Shown: in pieces, positions 1 through 7,686 of the stretch
Layout: every line of letters starts with the position of its first letter
Numbering within the stretch: the stretch's first letter is position 1
IMG/VR virus record: IMGVR_UViG_3300008216_000030
Location: 1-36,281 of that record
DNA from: a virus
Reading direction: 5' to 3' (one strand)
Length of the DNA stretch: 36,281 bases
Position numbers and translations under genes: made by a program
Notes under the pieces: generated by a model
What the model saw: only the letters and a program-made list of their open reading frames with translations
Database searches by the model: none
Told to the model about the DNA's origin: nothing

Positions 1-446
1 GGGCGCTGACCATAGAAATAGTCGATCTCCATTCGCTTACGAGAAGAAGCGAACATATTCTCGACAACAAGATCCAGAGCGCGACGGAAAGTACGCTTTC
101 CAGCACTGGAGGCCCGAGCCGCGATCTCGTAATCAATAATCGAGCGCAACATCATCTGCGTTCCGAGAATGTTACAAGTATCAGTCTGACCGGGAACGGC
201 TTCTTCAAGCGCAAAAGCACCAGATGACGCACCGGCATAGGTAAAGCCATGCTCATGTCGCATGAGCACAGGTTGGTTATACTTCGCACCGGGAGATTTC
301 GACTTCTCGATCCAGGCGATGTCTTTCTGTAGTTTGAGTCCCTTCGGGAGAAGGTTCTCTAAGTTGTCTGCATAAATTTCTTTGAAAAGAGAGTTGAGTA
401 AGCTAACCCTGTTTTCACCATCATTTGGGCCATCAAAAGCAGCCAT
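1..446 (-). CDS. Major capsid protein (N-terminal part, cut by window edge)
   Basis: The frame is open from an ATG at 446 to the window edge, giving 148 codons of the N-terminus; the rest lies outside. It begins MAAFDGPNDGENRVSLLNSL and continues with a soluble alpha/beta sequence typical of capsid N-termini. The assignment rests mainly on position: TerS, TerL, portal and scaffold lie directly upstream on the same strand, and the capsid gene normally follows the scaffold. The SD is GAGG, eight bases before the ATG, and sits in the 3' arm of a hairpin (455-476). The product would form the icosahedral shell. Another head protein is possible but less likely. Confidence 0.75.
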   Translation of the reverse strand, partial: MAAFDGPNDGENRVSLLNSLFKEIYADNLENLLPKGLKLQKDIAWIEKSKSPGAKYNQPVLMRHEHGFTYAGASSGAFALEEAVPGQTDTCNILGTQMMLRSIIDYEIAARASSAGKRTFRRALDLVVENMFASSRKRMEIDYFYGQR

Positions 447-454
447 AGTATTTA

Positions 455-476
455 CCTCACTGACGCTGCCGTGAGG
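455..476 (-). promoter_or_regulatory. Hairpin overlapping the capsid gene ribosome binding site
   Basis: CCTCAC and GTGAGG form a six-base-pair stem with a ten-base loop between scaffold and capsid genes. On the mRNA the 3' arm contains the GAGG that serves as the capsid SD. It could modulate capsid translation or mark an RNA processing site. No U-run follows, so it is not a terminator. Confidence 0.45.
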
Positions 477-489
477 CTAGCGTCGTTAA

Positions 490-1602
490 CTAAAAATCAG
501 TATCATTAAAGAACTCATTCGAGTCCGTATACTCGCCAGTCTTTTTAGCTTTACGACGCCGAGAGGTGGAGCCTTGTGGGCTCGCCCCTGTCTGGGTAGT
601 CCGAGAAGCTTGTATTTCCTCCGCCCTGCGCTGTTGAATCTGACTCGCTAGGCCCGGATTAGTCATCGCCAGTTCTTCAGCAGTCATTCCAGATAATGTG
701 TTCTGGAGTAGCTCCGCCCGCCTGTTTATAACTTCCGCAACCGTTTGGTTTGCCAGTTCTTGTGTAATAGTATGGCCCTGCTTAATGTATTCGGCAAGTA
801 TATTACTCGCTTCCTGGTCTTGGGCTGAGCCAACATCCAAATTATAAGCCGATATAGCGCGGTCAAGCAAGGGTACTGCTTGATTATTTTGATAATTTAC
901 ATACTCCTCCTGCTGCCGGGCGTATTGCACTTGCTGATGCTGCTCTAATTCAATAGCCATACGCTGCTTTTCGCCCTCTAAATCATGGACCCTGCGCTCA
1001 TCCTCACTCATCTCTTCAAGATCTATAAGATACTGAATGCGCTTGCCTATAATGTCATCAACCATTTCGGTGGCTTTATTTCTATCTCCACCCATCTGGT
1101 CAGTGTAGAGATCAATCATAGTGTCCACGCTTGTGTCGGGATTCAGGACATTATCTATAACTGTTCTCGCGGCCTTCTCAACCTCAGAGGCACGCTGAAA
1201 CTTCTGCTGGGAAGCGGCGGCCTGCTGATAACCGGCCACTAAGTCATCTATTGAAAGCTGATACTCTTCGCCATTGATTTTAACACTATGGTACCCATCT
1301 TGGGGTGGCTCGTATTCCGTATCCGGCTCCGGCTCTATCTCCGGCTCTATCTCCGGCTCTATCTCCGGCTCCGGCTCCGGCTCTATATGCTCCTCCGCCT
1401 CTTCTTCGCCATCGACAACCTCCGTTTCCTCCTCGTCGTTCTCTATGGCCTCCTCAACGGCCTCAGAAACCTCATCGGGGGCCTTAGGCGTTTCAAGGTC
1501 CTCTAAACTGGATATAGTATCCAAGGTACGGGCCGTTTTCACCTCATCCTCATCGGGGGGATCTAATGGGGCTTTCACTTCTTCTTCTTCTGGCTCAGTC
1601 AT
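490..1602 (-). CDS. Head scaffolding protein
   Basis: 370 residues between portal and capsid genes, the standard place for a scaffold. The first 100 residues are extremely acidic and include a Glu-Pro/Glu-Ile repeat (about residues 72-95). A Gln- and Glu-rich, largely helical middle follows, then a short basic patch (SRRRKAKK) near the C-terminus. Acidic N-terminus, coiled helices and basic C-terminus resemble scaffolds of T7- and P22-type phages, where the C-terminal end contacts the capsid protein. The SD AAGGAGT precedes the ATG at 1602. Expected role: transient internal core during procapsid assembly. No protease motif was seen. Confidence 0.75.
   Translation of the reverse strand: MTEPEEEEVKAPLDPPDEDEVKTARTLDTISSLEDLETPKAPDEVSEAVEEAIENDEEETEVVDGEEEAEEHIEPEPEPEIEPEIEPEIEPEPDTEYEPPQDGYHSVKINGEEYQLSIDDLVAGYQQAAASQQKFQRASEVEKAARTVIDNVLNPDTSVDTMIDLYTDQMGGDRNKATEMVDDIIGKRIQYLIDLEEMSEDERRVHDLEGEKQRMAIELEQHQQVQYARQQEEYVNYQNNQAVPLLDRAISAYNLDVGSAQDQEASNILAEYIKQGHTITQELANQTVAEVINRRAELLQNTLSGMTAEELAMTNPGLASQIQQRRAEEIQASRTTQTGASPQGSTSRRRKAKKTGEYTDSNEFFNDTDF
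1323..1386. repeat. 12-bp tandem repeat in the scaffold gene
   Basis: The unit CCGGCTCTATCT is repeated in tandem and flanked by shorter CCGGCT units. On the coding strand it yields the EPEPEIEPEIEPEIEPEP stretch. In-frame expansion or contraction by slippage would change only the length of the acidic spacer. Confidence 0.85.
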
Positions 1603-1616
1603 AACGACTCCTTCTA

Positions 1617-3704
1617 TTATGCCTCAGGTACGGGAGAGGCGTTGCTCTGCTGTTGTTCAAAATTCTGGCCTGGAGCAGCAGGTTCTCCAGATACTGCGGG
1701 GGCCGGACCACCAGGAGCACCACCTTGCTGGCCTCCAACGGCTTCATCCGGTCCCTGCATAGCAAACGGTGGATATGGCACCTGATAACCAAGCGCCAAC
1801 TGTATTCTTGAAATCGGAATCTGGTCAAGCATCGTAACATGCTCCAGTATATGGGCATACACAGCGCCCACAATGTTTGGATCTTGGCGACGCTCAACCT
1901 TATTAATGATTGCCTTGTGCTCACGGATATGGAGAACATGATTATCGGTCGGATCTGCAAAGGCTGGTTGGCCTATATCAAGATGCTCATTCTCATCCCT
2001 GATAAGATCCAATTCGGACTGGTCTGATTCTACCAATGGTTTCAACTGTCCAGTATTCAGCACTGTTAAATACTGCTCCTGAGTCCTTATAAATCCATGC
2101 TCCAGGAGCTTATCAGCAATAGCAAGGCGTCCAGAGACAGTTTTAGAAAGAGCATTGCCAGCTTGGACTCTAACATTGGATAAATTGTCTAAGCTCTGCT
2201 TCTGGAAAGATCTGGCATAGGCCCTATTGTTTCTGCCCACCATTCTAACCGTTCTCTCATCTTGGCCAGTCATAAATAGAGGCAGATGCTTTAGTATGAA
2301 GGTCCCCACCTCTTCTATGCAGTCATAATAACTCTGTAGAAGAGAGGTCGTGGCCTGTACAGCCTTAGAGTCAAGCACCTTTAGCGCCTCGCCGGTCCTC
2401 AGGCTGGCCTCTGGCTGGCCCCTGGCAACACTATTCACTCCACTAAGCTGCTCCATGGACTGCGACAAGACATCCCTGAAATTAAAGAATTCCTTAGGGG
2501 TCTTGGCAAAATTGACCCCCTGAGGAGGGATTTGACCACCCTCTACGATCAACACGCCTTCACCAACCATATGTTCATCCAACTCACATCCCGTGGGCAC
2601 CCATATGGCCTGTATGCCCGCTGCATTATGATTGGTTAGGATGGTACTCATTTCGGCATTTAAGGCCTCCTGTGGGGCTTGGAGGTCGTTAGCCCTTGAG
2701 TAACCGAAGCTCGTAAGAAGAAACTCCTCAGGGGTTATTCTAAACAGCGGAAGGCGCTCGTAAGGCATAGGCATAACCTCACCTATGATCTCATCATCGC
2801 TTGTGAACTTGAAATGACGACCCCCAGGGCAGGCGTCGCAGTCTTTATGATATACATGCCATACGGGAATCAAGTCGCTGTATTCGCCCTCTAGGCCGAA
2901 ATAATTCATGGCCTGTTTCTTAGGGCTGCCATCGTCATCATCCTTCACATCGAAGTCGTCCAGTTGCAGTATCCGGTCTCTCTCTTCCTCCGACTCTGCC
3001 CTGGCAGCCAAATCAAACTTATTTTCAAAGACTCGTATAATGACCCATTGAATTCTTTCCCAGTCGTCGCATGAATAATCCCATACCACATCAAATATAG
3101 AAGGATTACAGAAATTAAAGTCCCCATCTTTTATTGGCCTGGGCTGGCCATAGGGACCCACTGATGACTCCTGATCCACAGCTATGGTTTTACCCACATT
3201 CCAGTCCCATGGAGCATATATGAACCCCATCTGCATGACCAAGGCGTGTTCCACGGCACGCTTAAACCTCTTCTCCAGCCCCTTGTCCTGAAGATAGTCA
3301 TTTATAATGGCGTCTCCAAGCTCTGCATTCTTTATCGCGTCATGATCAGTCCTTGTCGCTTCTGTCTCAAAAGCTGGCCTGTTCTGGGTAACCAGATTAA
3401 GCATATGGCCAATAAGTTCATGGAAATGGTTCAGAGAAATCTGCCGCAACTGGCCGTCTCGCCCCATGACCTCTATAGCCGCATCGCTGGCACTTAGCCC
3501 CTTCCCAGTAAACAGGCCATGATAATAATTCCAGTTTCTGGACGCATTGTTCCAAAAACGGGCTTTTTTCATTGTTTCGGTAAAATCGTCAACCCTGTCG
3601 CGAGCATGATCGGCTAATTTATCGGGATCTTGCTCATTTATCCAATATTTGGCCTTCTCACCGATAACTAACGGCTCTGGATTTGGCTTTTCTATAGGAG
3701 TCAT
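1617..3704 (-). CDS. Portal protein
   Basis: 695 residues, start overlapping the TerL stop as ATGA. Size and place between large terminase and scaffold fit a podovirus-type portal (T7 gp8 and P22 gp1 class), the dodecameric DNA channel at one vertex. The N-terminal part (residues 1-130) is helical. A central region carries a CDACPGG turn. A helical stretch around residues 395-440 (NFRDVLSQSMEQLSGVNSVA, then RTGEALKVLDSKA) is typical of portals near the crown/stem boundary. The C-terminus is Gly/Pro/Gln-rich and probably disordered. No strong SD precedes the start, so translation is probably coupled to TerL. Confidence 0.8.
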   Translation of the reverse strand: MTPIEKPNPEPLVIGEKAKYWINEQDPDKLADHARDRVDDFTETMKKARFWNNASRNWNYYHGLFTGKGLSASDAAIEVMGRDGQLRQISLNHFHELIGHMLNLVTQNRPAFETEATRTDHDAIKNAELGDAIINDYLQDKGLEKRFKRAVEHALVMQMGFIYAPWDWNVGKTIAVDQESSVGPYGQPRPIKDGDFNFCNPSIFDVVWDYSCDDWERIQWVIIRVFENKFDLAARAESEEERDRILQLDDFDVKDDDDGSPKKQAMNYFGLEGEYSDLIPVWHVYHKDCDACPGGRHFKFTSDDEIIGEVMPMPYERLPLFRITPEEFLLTSFGYSRANDLQAPQEALNAEMSTILTNHNAAGIQAIWVPTGCELDEHMVGEGVLIVEGGQIPPQGVNFAKTPKEFFNFRDVLSQSMEQLSGVNSVARGQPEASLRTGEALKVLDSKAVQATTSLLQSYYDCIEEVGTFILKHLPLFMTGQDERTVRMVGRNNRAYARSFQKQSLDNLSNVRVQAGNALSKTVSGRLAIADKLLEHGFIRTQEQYLTVLNTGQLKPLVESDQSELDLIRDENEHLDIGQPAFADPTDNHVLHIREHKAIINKVERRQDPNIVGAVYAHILEHVTMLDQIPISRIQLALGYQVPYPPFAMQGPDEAVGGQQGGAPGGPAPAVSGEPAAPGQNFEQQQSNASPVPEA

Positions 3705-5197
3705 CGCTTAAATATGTTCCTTATCAGTTGTTTGGTGGCATTGTCTTTTGGCCCCTGATCGAAGTCAAAGGTTGTTCTTGGGTCATAATACCCGTCTGGG
3801 TATGGATTCCTTCGCCATTTAGCACATCTATTAAAATAGGCCAATGCTGAAATCCCATCACAGTGTCCAAGTTCCTCAGATCTTACCCAGTCAGTTCTCT
3901 TATCGTTCCAAACCCCATTCTCCAACTGATATATAAGTCTCTCACACTTGGGGTCTATCATTATCTTGCCCGACTGGACGGCGGTTCGCAAGGAAGATAA
4001 AGTTACATCTGCGTCGTGTTTCAAGGCTGGTTCCACGCTTATTCCATGATCTATCTGGAAATCTATAAGCTGCTGTAAGGGGGCGTCTGCAAATATATGG
4101 GACTTGAACTTGTTTTGTGGAAAGACTTCTTGCTGCTTTTCCTTTAGCAGGTCGGTTATCTGCCCTGTGGACTTATAATGTACCCATATCTCATCTTTTA
4201 TTATCAATGTTTGCTCACGGAAGTCTACAAAACCAAACAACATATGGCAATAGTCTTTTGCCCCCGCGTCGAAACAAATTTCGGGGTAATAAAAGCCTGG
4301 GTCCTGCCATTTCCTGACTATATCCTTCTTAACCTTGTTGTATTCAGGGACAATCATCGACTCGGTATCGGTGATATGCCTACATTCTGCCTCTCTCTGC
4401 CATGAGATAGAATCAACAGACTGGCAATTACGGAGAACGACTGCCTCATCTTCCTTGCTAAAGTCCTTATTATTGCTTGCTGGCATAATAAAGTACCGCT
4501 TGGCGGCCATGGCGTCGGGGATATACTTCTTAATGAAGGGATGGTCCATAGAGGCTGGCGGAGTAGAAATCATGGCCATCATGGGCTCTTCGCGGCCAAT
4601 GAACTGGAAGCTAAGGACATCCTCGATTATATAGCCCAGGCGCTTCATCATTCCGGCCTCGTCAAGCACCGCGAAGTCCGTGGCCTCACCACGAATGGCG
4701 TCGGGGTCCTCATTCACCCCCACAAGATGGAACTCTGAGGTAGGGGTGGCCCCACCCTCTTTCAGCCTGGGATTCTTAAATGTCCAGGTCATACCGGCCT
4801 TATGCGGCTTGAGGTCGGCTGGGCAATCCCGTAAGATTCGTGCCAGGTTGGGTTTAACGATTTTCTGGCACTGTACAGCCGTAGGCGCGGCATATTTGAT
4901 TAGCTGCCAGGGCTTCGAGAGCGCTCTCTCAAGTGCAAGCAGCGTCCATAGATATGACTTTCCGAACCGTCGGTGAGTCTCAACAACGAACAATTCAGGT
5001 GTTGGGTCATTCGTATGGGTATTCTTAATGAAGTTATATAGCGCTACCTGGCCGTTAGGACGCAACTGGTAGCTCAGGTCGCCTCTATACCAGGCGTCCG
5101 ATATACAGGCCTGACGGACCATAGGATCGTCCAGGTGCTTCCTGAGGTCCTCTGGGCGGTCAATGACCTTAACGGTTGTGGTGTTTTCTAAGTTCAT
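3701..5197 (-). CDS. Terminase large subunit (ATPase and nuclease)
   Basis: 498 residues. The ATPase domain has a Walker-A-like THRRFGKS (74-81), Walker B FAVLDEAG (175-182) and a coupling motif MISTPP (209-214). The nuclease domain shows acidic residues of the RNase H-like fold: D310 in ICFDAGAKDY and D371 in FADAP. It pumps DNA into the procapsid through the portal and cuts concatemers. The length fits compact terminases. Its start lies 29 bases inside the TerS gene and has no clear SD, so translation is probably coupled. Confidence 0.9.
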   Translation of the reverse strand: MNLENTTTVKVIDRPEDLRKHLDDPMVRQACISDAWYRGDLSYQLRPNGQVALYNFIKNTHTNDPTPELFVVETHRRFGKSYLWTLLALERALSKPWQLIKYAAPTAVQCQKIVKPNLARILRDCPADLKPHKAGMTWTFKNPRLKEGGATPTSEFHLVGVNEDPDAIRGEATDFAVLDEAGMMKRLGYIIEDVLSFQFIGREEPMMAMISTPPASMDHPFIKKYIPDAMAAKRYFIMPASNNKDFSKEDEAVVLRNCQSVDSISWQREAECRHITDTESMIVPEYNKVKKDIVRKWQDPGFYYPEICFDAGAKDYCHMLFGFVDFREQTLIIKDEIWVHYKSTGQITDLLKEKQQEVFPQNKFKSHIFADAPLQQLIDFQIDHGISVEPALKHDADVTLSSLRTAVQSGKIMIDPKCERLIYQLENGVWNDKRTDWVRSEELGHCDGISALAYFNRCAKWRRNPYPDGYYDPRTTFDFDQGPKDNATKQLIRNIFKR

Positions 5198-5705
5198 CTG
5201 TTACGATTGTTTGGGCCTCTTGGCCCCCAATGTTTACCTGAAGTGCTACCCCGGACGCTACTCTGTCCACGGTTCCCTCCCTCATGGCAAGCTTGCCTAT
5301 GGCGTCAAGGGTTACTTTAGCGGCGTTTAGACATATAGAAGGGTCAGTATTGTGCATAAGCTCAGAGAGCTTGTCAGACGCCTGTGTGCCGATTCTTACG
5401 AGATTGGAGTTGACTGCCTCCAAGAGCAGTTTCTTGGCTGTGGTAAGCTGCTTGAGGCTCTCAGCCTTCATGAGGAATTTATGGACCTTCTTCTGGTCCC
5501 ATTCGACAATTTTGCCAATAGCCGCCTCGGTCTTACCAGAAGCGCGAAGAGCGATAATCTGCTCCCCTGTAGCTTCCTCATCCGCCTTTTCAAGCTCTAC
5601 CTCCTTCTCGATAAGCTTTTTACCGGATGGTGGTGGTTTTGTTGATTTTATCGAAGTGCTTGCCTTCCGCCGTCCTGAGGGCTTCGAGCGCTTGGATTGT
5701 CCCAT
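5169..5705 (-). CDS. Terminase small subunit (probable)
   Basis: 178 residues directly upstream of TerL. The N-terminus (1-35) is very basic and Ser/Pro-rich. Residues 45-80 look like a helix-turn-helix (GEQIIALRASGKTEAAIGKI), the usual DNA-binding unit of small terminases. A helical oligomerization part (about 85-145) and a short tail follow. Expected role: recognise the phage packaging site and recruit TerL. The SD AAAGAGG precedes the ATG. The call depends on place and fold, not on a diagnostic motif. Confidence 0.65.
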   Translation of the reverse strand: MGQSKRSKPSGRRKASTSIKSTKPPPSGKKLIEKEVELEKADEEATGEQIIALRASGKTEAAIGKIVEWDQKKVHKFLMKAESLKQLTTAKKLLLEAVNSNLVRIGTQASDKLSELMHNTDPSICLNAAKVTLDAIGKLAMREGTVDRVASGVALQVNIGGQEAQTIVTDELRKHHNR

Positions 5706-5820
5706 CTACAACCTCTTTCTTGGGGTGCGCCTCTCTTTTGGCGTATCCGTTCAATAATTTGCAGAAAATGTCCACTACCTCTATGGACTTCTCAACACTC
5801 CTTTCCATAGGACTAGGCAT
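5620..5820 (-). CDS. Small unknown protein overlapping TerS
   Basis: 66 residues starting MPSPMERSVEKSIEVVD. The start overlaps the stop of the upstream gene (ATGCCTAG), and the last 86 bases overlap TerS in another frame. The sequence reads as a natural amphipathic protein, and without it there would be a 107-base gap in an otherwise tight operon. No family is recognised. The long overlap and only a distant GAGG as SD make it uncertain. Confidence 0.45.
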   Translation of the reverse strand: MPSPMERSVEKSIEVVDIFCKLLNGYAKREAHPKKEVVDGTIQALEALRTAEGKHFDKINKTTTIR

Positions 5821-6199
5821 ATTTCAGGGCCTCATGTATCTCTTTGTCGGAAGATCCGGCACTTTTCATGGCGAATTCCAGAGCGTCGGCACGGAAACCG
5901 ATCTTCCTTTTCTTGTATTCTGACAAGGCATGATCATCGTACACTCCTTGCTTTACATCCGCCCCTGCCATCCCAGATATAAACTTACCTATTCGTTCAA
6001 CTACCCCAGGATGGCCGAATCTTCTATGTGTATTTGAAATCTCACTAAGACGCATCCAACCATAGTTGCCGTTTACAGTTAGCGTGGCGAAGTTCTCATG
6101 GTCAAGCTTCTGCCCCTTATGGTACCTCAGCAACTTGATATCTGCGGTTGGGATCAACTCCTTAGCTATATTGTATACATGCTCGTCTTTATACTTCAT
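5813..6199 (-). CDS. Unknown protein sharing a 12-residue block with the giant virion-type protein
   Basis: 128 residues from the ATG at 6199 (an upstream in-frame TTG at 6217 has no SD). Residues 67-78, VERIGKFISGMA, are encoded by 36 bases identical to a stretch inside the 1534-residue gene, in the same codon phase. The rest shows no recognised domain: an alpha/beta N-terminus (KLLRYHKGQKLDHENFATLT), then a helical C-terminus. It lies in the operon leading to the packaging genes and overlaps the upstream stop by 11 bases. Function unknown. Confidence 0.7.
   Translation of the reverse strand: MKYKDEHVYNIAKELIPTADIKLLRYHKGQKLDHENFATLTVNGNYGWMRLSEISNTHRRFGHPGVVERIGKFISGMAGADVKQGVYDDHALSEYKKRKIGFRADALEFAMKSAGSSDKEIHEALKYA
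5966..6001 (-). repeat. 36-bp inverted repeat, left copy
   Basis: The reverse complement of these 36 bases is identical to 9193-9228. It spans exactly 12 codons (VERIGKFISGMA) of the minus-strand gene 5813-6199. The identity ends at both sides of this block. Confidence 0.97.
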
Positions 6200-6578
6200 T
6201 ATTATAAGTCCCCCCAATGACTATCGGCGGTCGGAGATCGGCGTCTGGGCATTCCGTTGTTTCAAAGAATTCCTCAAAATTCTCCGGCTTCTCTTCTTTG
6301 GCTGGTATATAAGTTGATTCCTGGCAATGACTTATGCCAAAGAAGTTCTTTAGAGTCAGAATACATGCCCTGAAGAAGCCAACACGGCCAATGTATTCAT
6401 TCATGGTCATTCTGACTGAATTAGGATACTCACTTATCTTTTCGTCTATCTGCAAGAACTCTTTGGTCTCTGGATAATAGAACAAGATATAGTTACCAAC
6501 AGAAATGATGCACTCCTTGTCTTGCAGGGCAGCGCCGCCATTCTTCTCGTATCTATGAAAAAACTTAACGAACTTCAT
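6189..6578 (-). CDS. Unknown protein, early in the packaging operon
   Basis: 129 residues with SD GGAGGG before the ATG. It is rich in aromatic residues in the first half (FVKFFHRYEK; NYILFYYPETKEF), suggesting a compact beta-rich fold. A Cys-containing helix (RACILTLKNFFGISHCQES) and an acidic tail follow. No transmembrane segment and no recognised family. Its start overlaps the upstream stop (ATGA). Confidence 0.7.
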   Translation of the reverse strand: MKFVKFFHRYEKNGGAALQDKECIISVGNYILFYYPETKEFLQIDEKISEYPNSVRMTMNEYIGRVGFFRACILTLKNFFGISHCQESTYIPAKEEKPENFEEFFETTECPDADLRPPIVIGGTYNNEV

Positions 6579-6835
6579 TTGGTACCCTCCAGGCGTGAAA
6601 CTCGCTCTATGAGAGAGGTTATATGCTTCTCTATAGAGTTTAATTTTTCATGAATCCGTCCAAGGGACTCATTTATAGCCCTCTGGTCGAGAGCATACGG
6701 GCTTGCGGTCGAGATAAGACGATTCACCTCCTCTCTGTTTGGGACCGCCGCGCCCCAAACCAGCCAGAAACCTCCCCCTGTCAAAACTGCTGCCAGGAGA
6801 CATATAGCCGCCTGCTTCCATATATCATTCTGCAT
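6575..6835 (-). CDS. Small membrane protein with coiled coil (lysis or virion candidate)
   Basis: 86 residues. One membrane segment lies near the N-terminus (about 8-30, AAICLLAAVLTGGGFWLVWG), followed by a heptad-patterned helix (about 50-84, ESLGRIHEKLNSIEKHITSL). This layout fits small holin/antiholin- or spanin-like proteins and also membrane-anchored structural proteins; the sequence alone does not decide. No lysin was identified next to it. Stop and start overlap with both neighbours. Confidence 0.65.
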   Translation of the reverse strand: MQNDIWKQAAICLLAAVLTGGGFWLVWGAAVPNREEVNRLISTASPYALDQRAINESLGRIHEKLNSIEKHITSLIERVSRLEGTK

Positions 6836-7061
6836 TGCCCTCTTTTACCCACTTGCCGACTGTTTGGTTGGTGAAATTGCAGAAATCTATGAAATCATCT
6901 TCGATTACATCCTTCAGTTCCTCGGCAAAGGGAAGGACATCGGTAGCTGTTTTCTGAGGGAATTCTACTAAATTAGCCTCCCGCACCATGATAACTTCGT
7001 CGGCTGATTCAATGACGAGTTGAAGAGTAAGGAAGGCCCTCTTTCTGATTTTCCGCGCCAT
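6825..7061 (-). CDS. Small unknown protein, first gene of the minus-strand packaging operon
   Basis: 78 residues, beginning MARKIRKRAFLTLQLVIESA. The start is basic, the middle mixed alpha/beta, the C-terminal half acidic (FAEELKDVIEDDFIDFCNFT). A strong GGAGGAAAAAACT precedes the ATG. It is the promoter-proximal gene of the 7061-to-1 operon. No family recognised. Confidence 0.7.
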   Translation of the reverse strand: MARKIRKRAFLTLQLVIESADEVIMVREANLVEFPQKTATDVLPFAEELKDVIEDDFIDFCNFTNQTVGKWVKEGNAE

Positions 7062-7072
7062 AGTTTTTTCCT

Positions 7073-7086
7073 CCGAATATATTCGG
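7073..7086. promoter_or_regulatory. 14-bp perfect palindrome in the leader of the packaging operon
   Basis: CCGAATATATTCGG reads the same on both strands and lies between the candidate promoter and the SD of the gene starting at 7061. It could be an operator or an RNA hairpin in the 5' leader. Confidence 0.5.
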
Positions 7087-7103
7087 GGCGGGTGGACATA
7101 CTA

Positions 7104-7132
7104 TTTTTAATCTGTTATTATCCTTTTGTCAA
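7104..7132 (-). promoter_or_regulatory. Candidate sigma70-type promoter for the packaging operon
   Basis: On the minus strand there is a perfect TTGACA (7127-7132), a 17-base AT-rich spacer and TAAAAA (7104-7109, 4 of 6 matches). The 262-base gap (7062-7324) between divergent genes is the natural place for the promoter. For the plus direction I see no convincing promoter, only a T-rich stretch before the SD AAGGAGG at 7313-7319. Confidence 0.5.
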
Positions 7133-7324
7133 CCCACCGACGCCCTGGAGTTCAAATGATTTCTTTTCGTCTTAAGCATTTAGCAAGTCATTTCAGACCC
7201 AAACTAGAAATAGAAACGAACTTATCCCCTCGTAGCTTGGTTGACGCCCCACCAAAGAGGCCCCCCCCTCATACCGGGACTCCAGTGTGTCGTTTTTTAC
7301 CATCTTTTTTTTAAGGAGGCTATA

Positions 7325-7546
7325 ATGCCCGCAAGCGTAACTGACTTCGTAGACCCGAAAGGGAACACACATGAGCTTCTCACCCTGGCAAAGAATGACG
7401 ACGATCAGTGGCCATTCAAGTTCGGAGTGGGAAAAGCTATCTTAGCCATTGAACATATGGGTGATATAGCGGAGTATATAAAAGATAAGGCCCCTGATCA
7501 GTTTCAGAGGCTGGTTTCAGAGGGCTATTTAGAGGATAGTGAATAA
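7325..7546 (+). CDS. Small unknown protein, first gene of the plus-strand virion block
   Basis: 73 residues from the ATG at 7325, chosen because a strong AAGGAGG lies six bases upstream; the frame stays open further upstream without an SD. It begins MPASVTDFVDPKGNTHELLT and is acidic with a helical C-terminal half. No membrane segment or known family. Its stop overlaps the start of the 19-residue peptide as TAATG, and a terminator follows, so the two small genes form their own short unit, possibly made at high level. Confidence 0.75.
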   Translation: MPASVTDFVDPKGNTHELLTLAKNDDDQWPFKFGVGKAILAIEHMGDIAEYIKDKAPDQFQRLVSEGYLEDSE

Positions 7547-7605
7547 TGCCAAAAGGAAAAGGCACCTACGGTGGCAAGCGCGGAAGACCGCCAAAGGGAA
7601 AATAA
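7546..7605 (+). CDS. 19-residue AT-hook-like micropeptide
   Basis: ATG overlaps the previous stop (TAATG) and the frame ends TAA at 7603-7605: MPKGKGTYGGKRGRPPKGK. The KRGRPPK core matches the AT-hook pattern (Arg-Gly-Arg-Pro flanked by basic residues) that binds the minor groove of AT-rich DNA. From memory, similar tiny Gly-Lys-rich proteins with a GTYG...GRPPK arrangement occur in other phage genomes, with no established function. Every residue after the start is compatible with a basic, disordered DNA-binding peptide. Confidence 0.7.
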   Translation: MPKGKGTYGGKRGRPPKGK

Positions 7606-7645
7606 CCCGACCGTACAACCCGCAAGAGCAAAAAATACTAGGACC

Positions 7646-7676
7646 AGGGGGGCTAAAGTAGCCCCCTATTTTTTTA
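7646..7676 (+). terminator. Rho-independent terminator after the micropeptide gene
   Basis: GGGGGCTA and TAGCCCCC pair around an AAG loop, followed by a run of seven T. It separates the two small genes from the giant gene starting at 7687, which therefore needs read-through or its own promoter. Confidence 0.85.
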
Positions 7677-7686
7677 GAGAAATATA

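Noticed and set aside
1274-1762. Long plus-strand frame opposite the scaffold gene with Ser-Gly repeats
   Set aside because: It is the antisense reading of the Glu-Pro repeat region; no SD and it spans the real scaffold and portal genes.
6575-6835. Firm holin or spanin call
   Set aside because: One membrane segment plus coiled coil is not specific, and no endolysin was recognised in the window.
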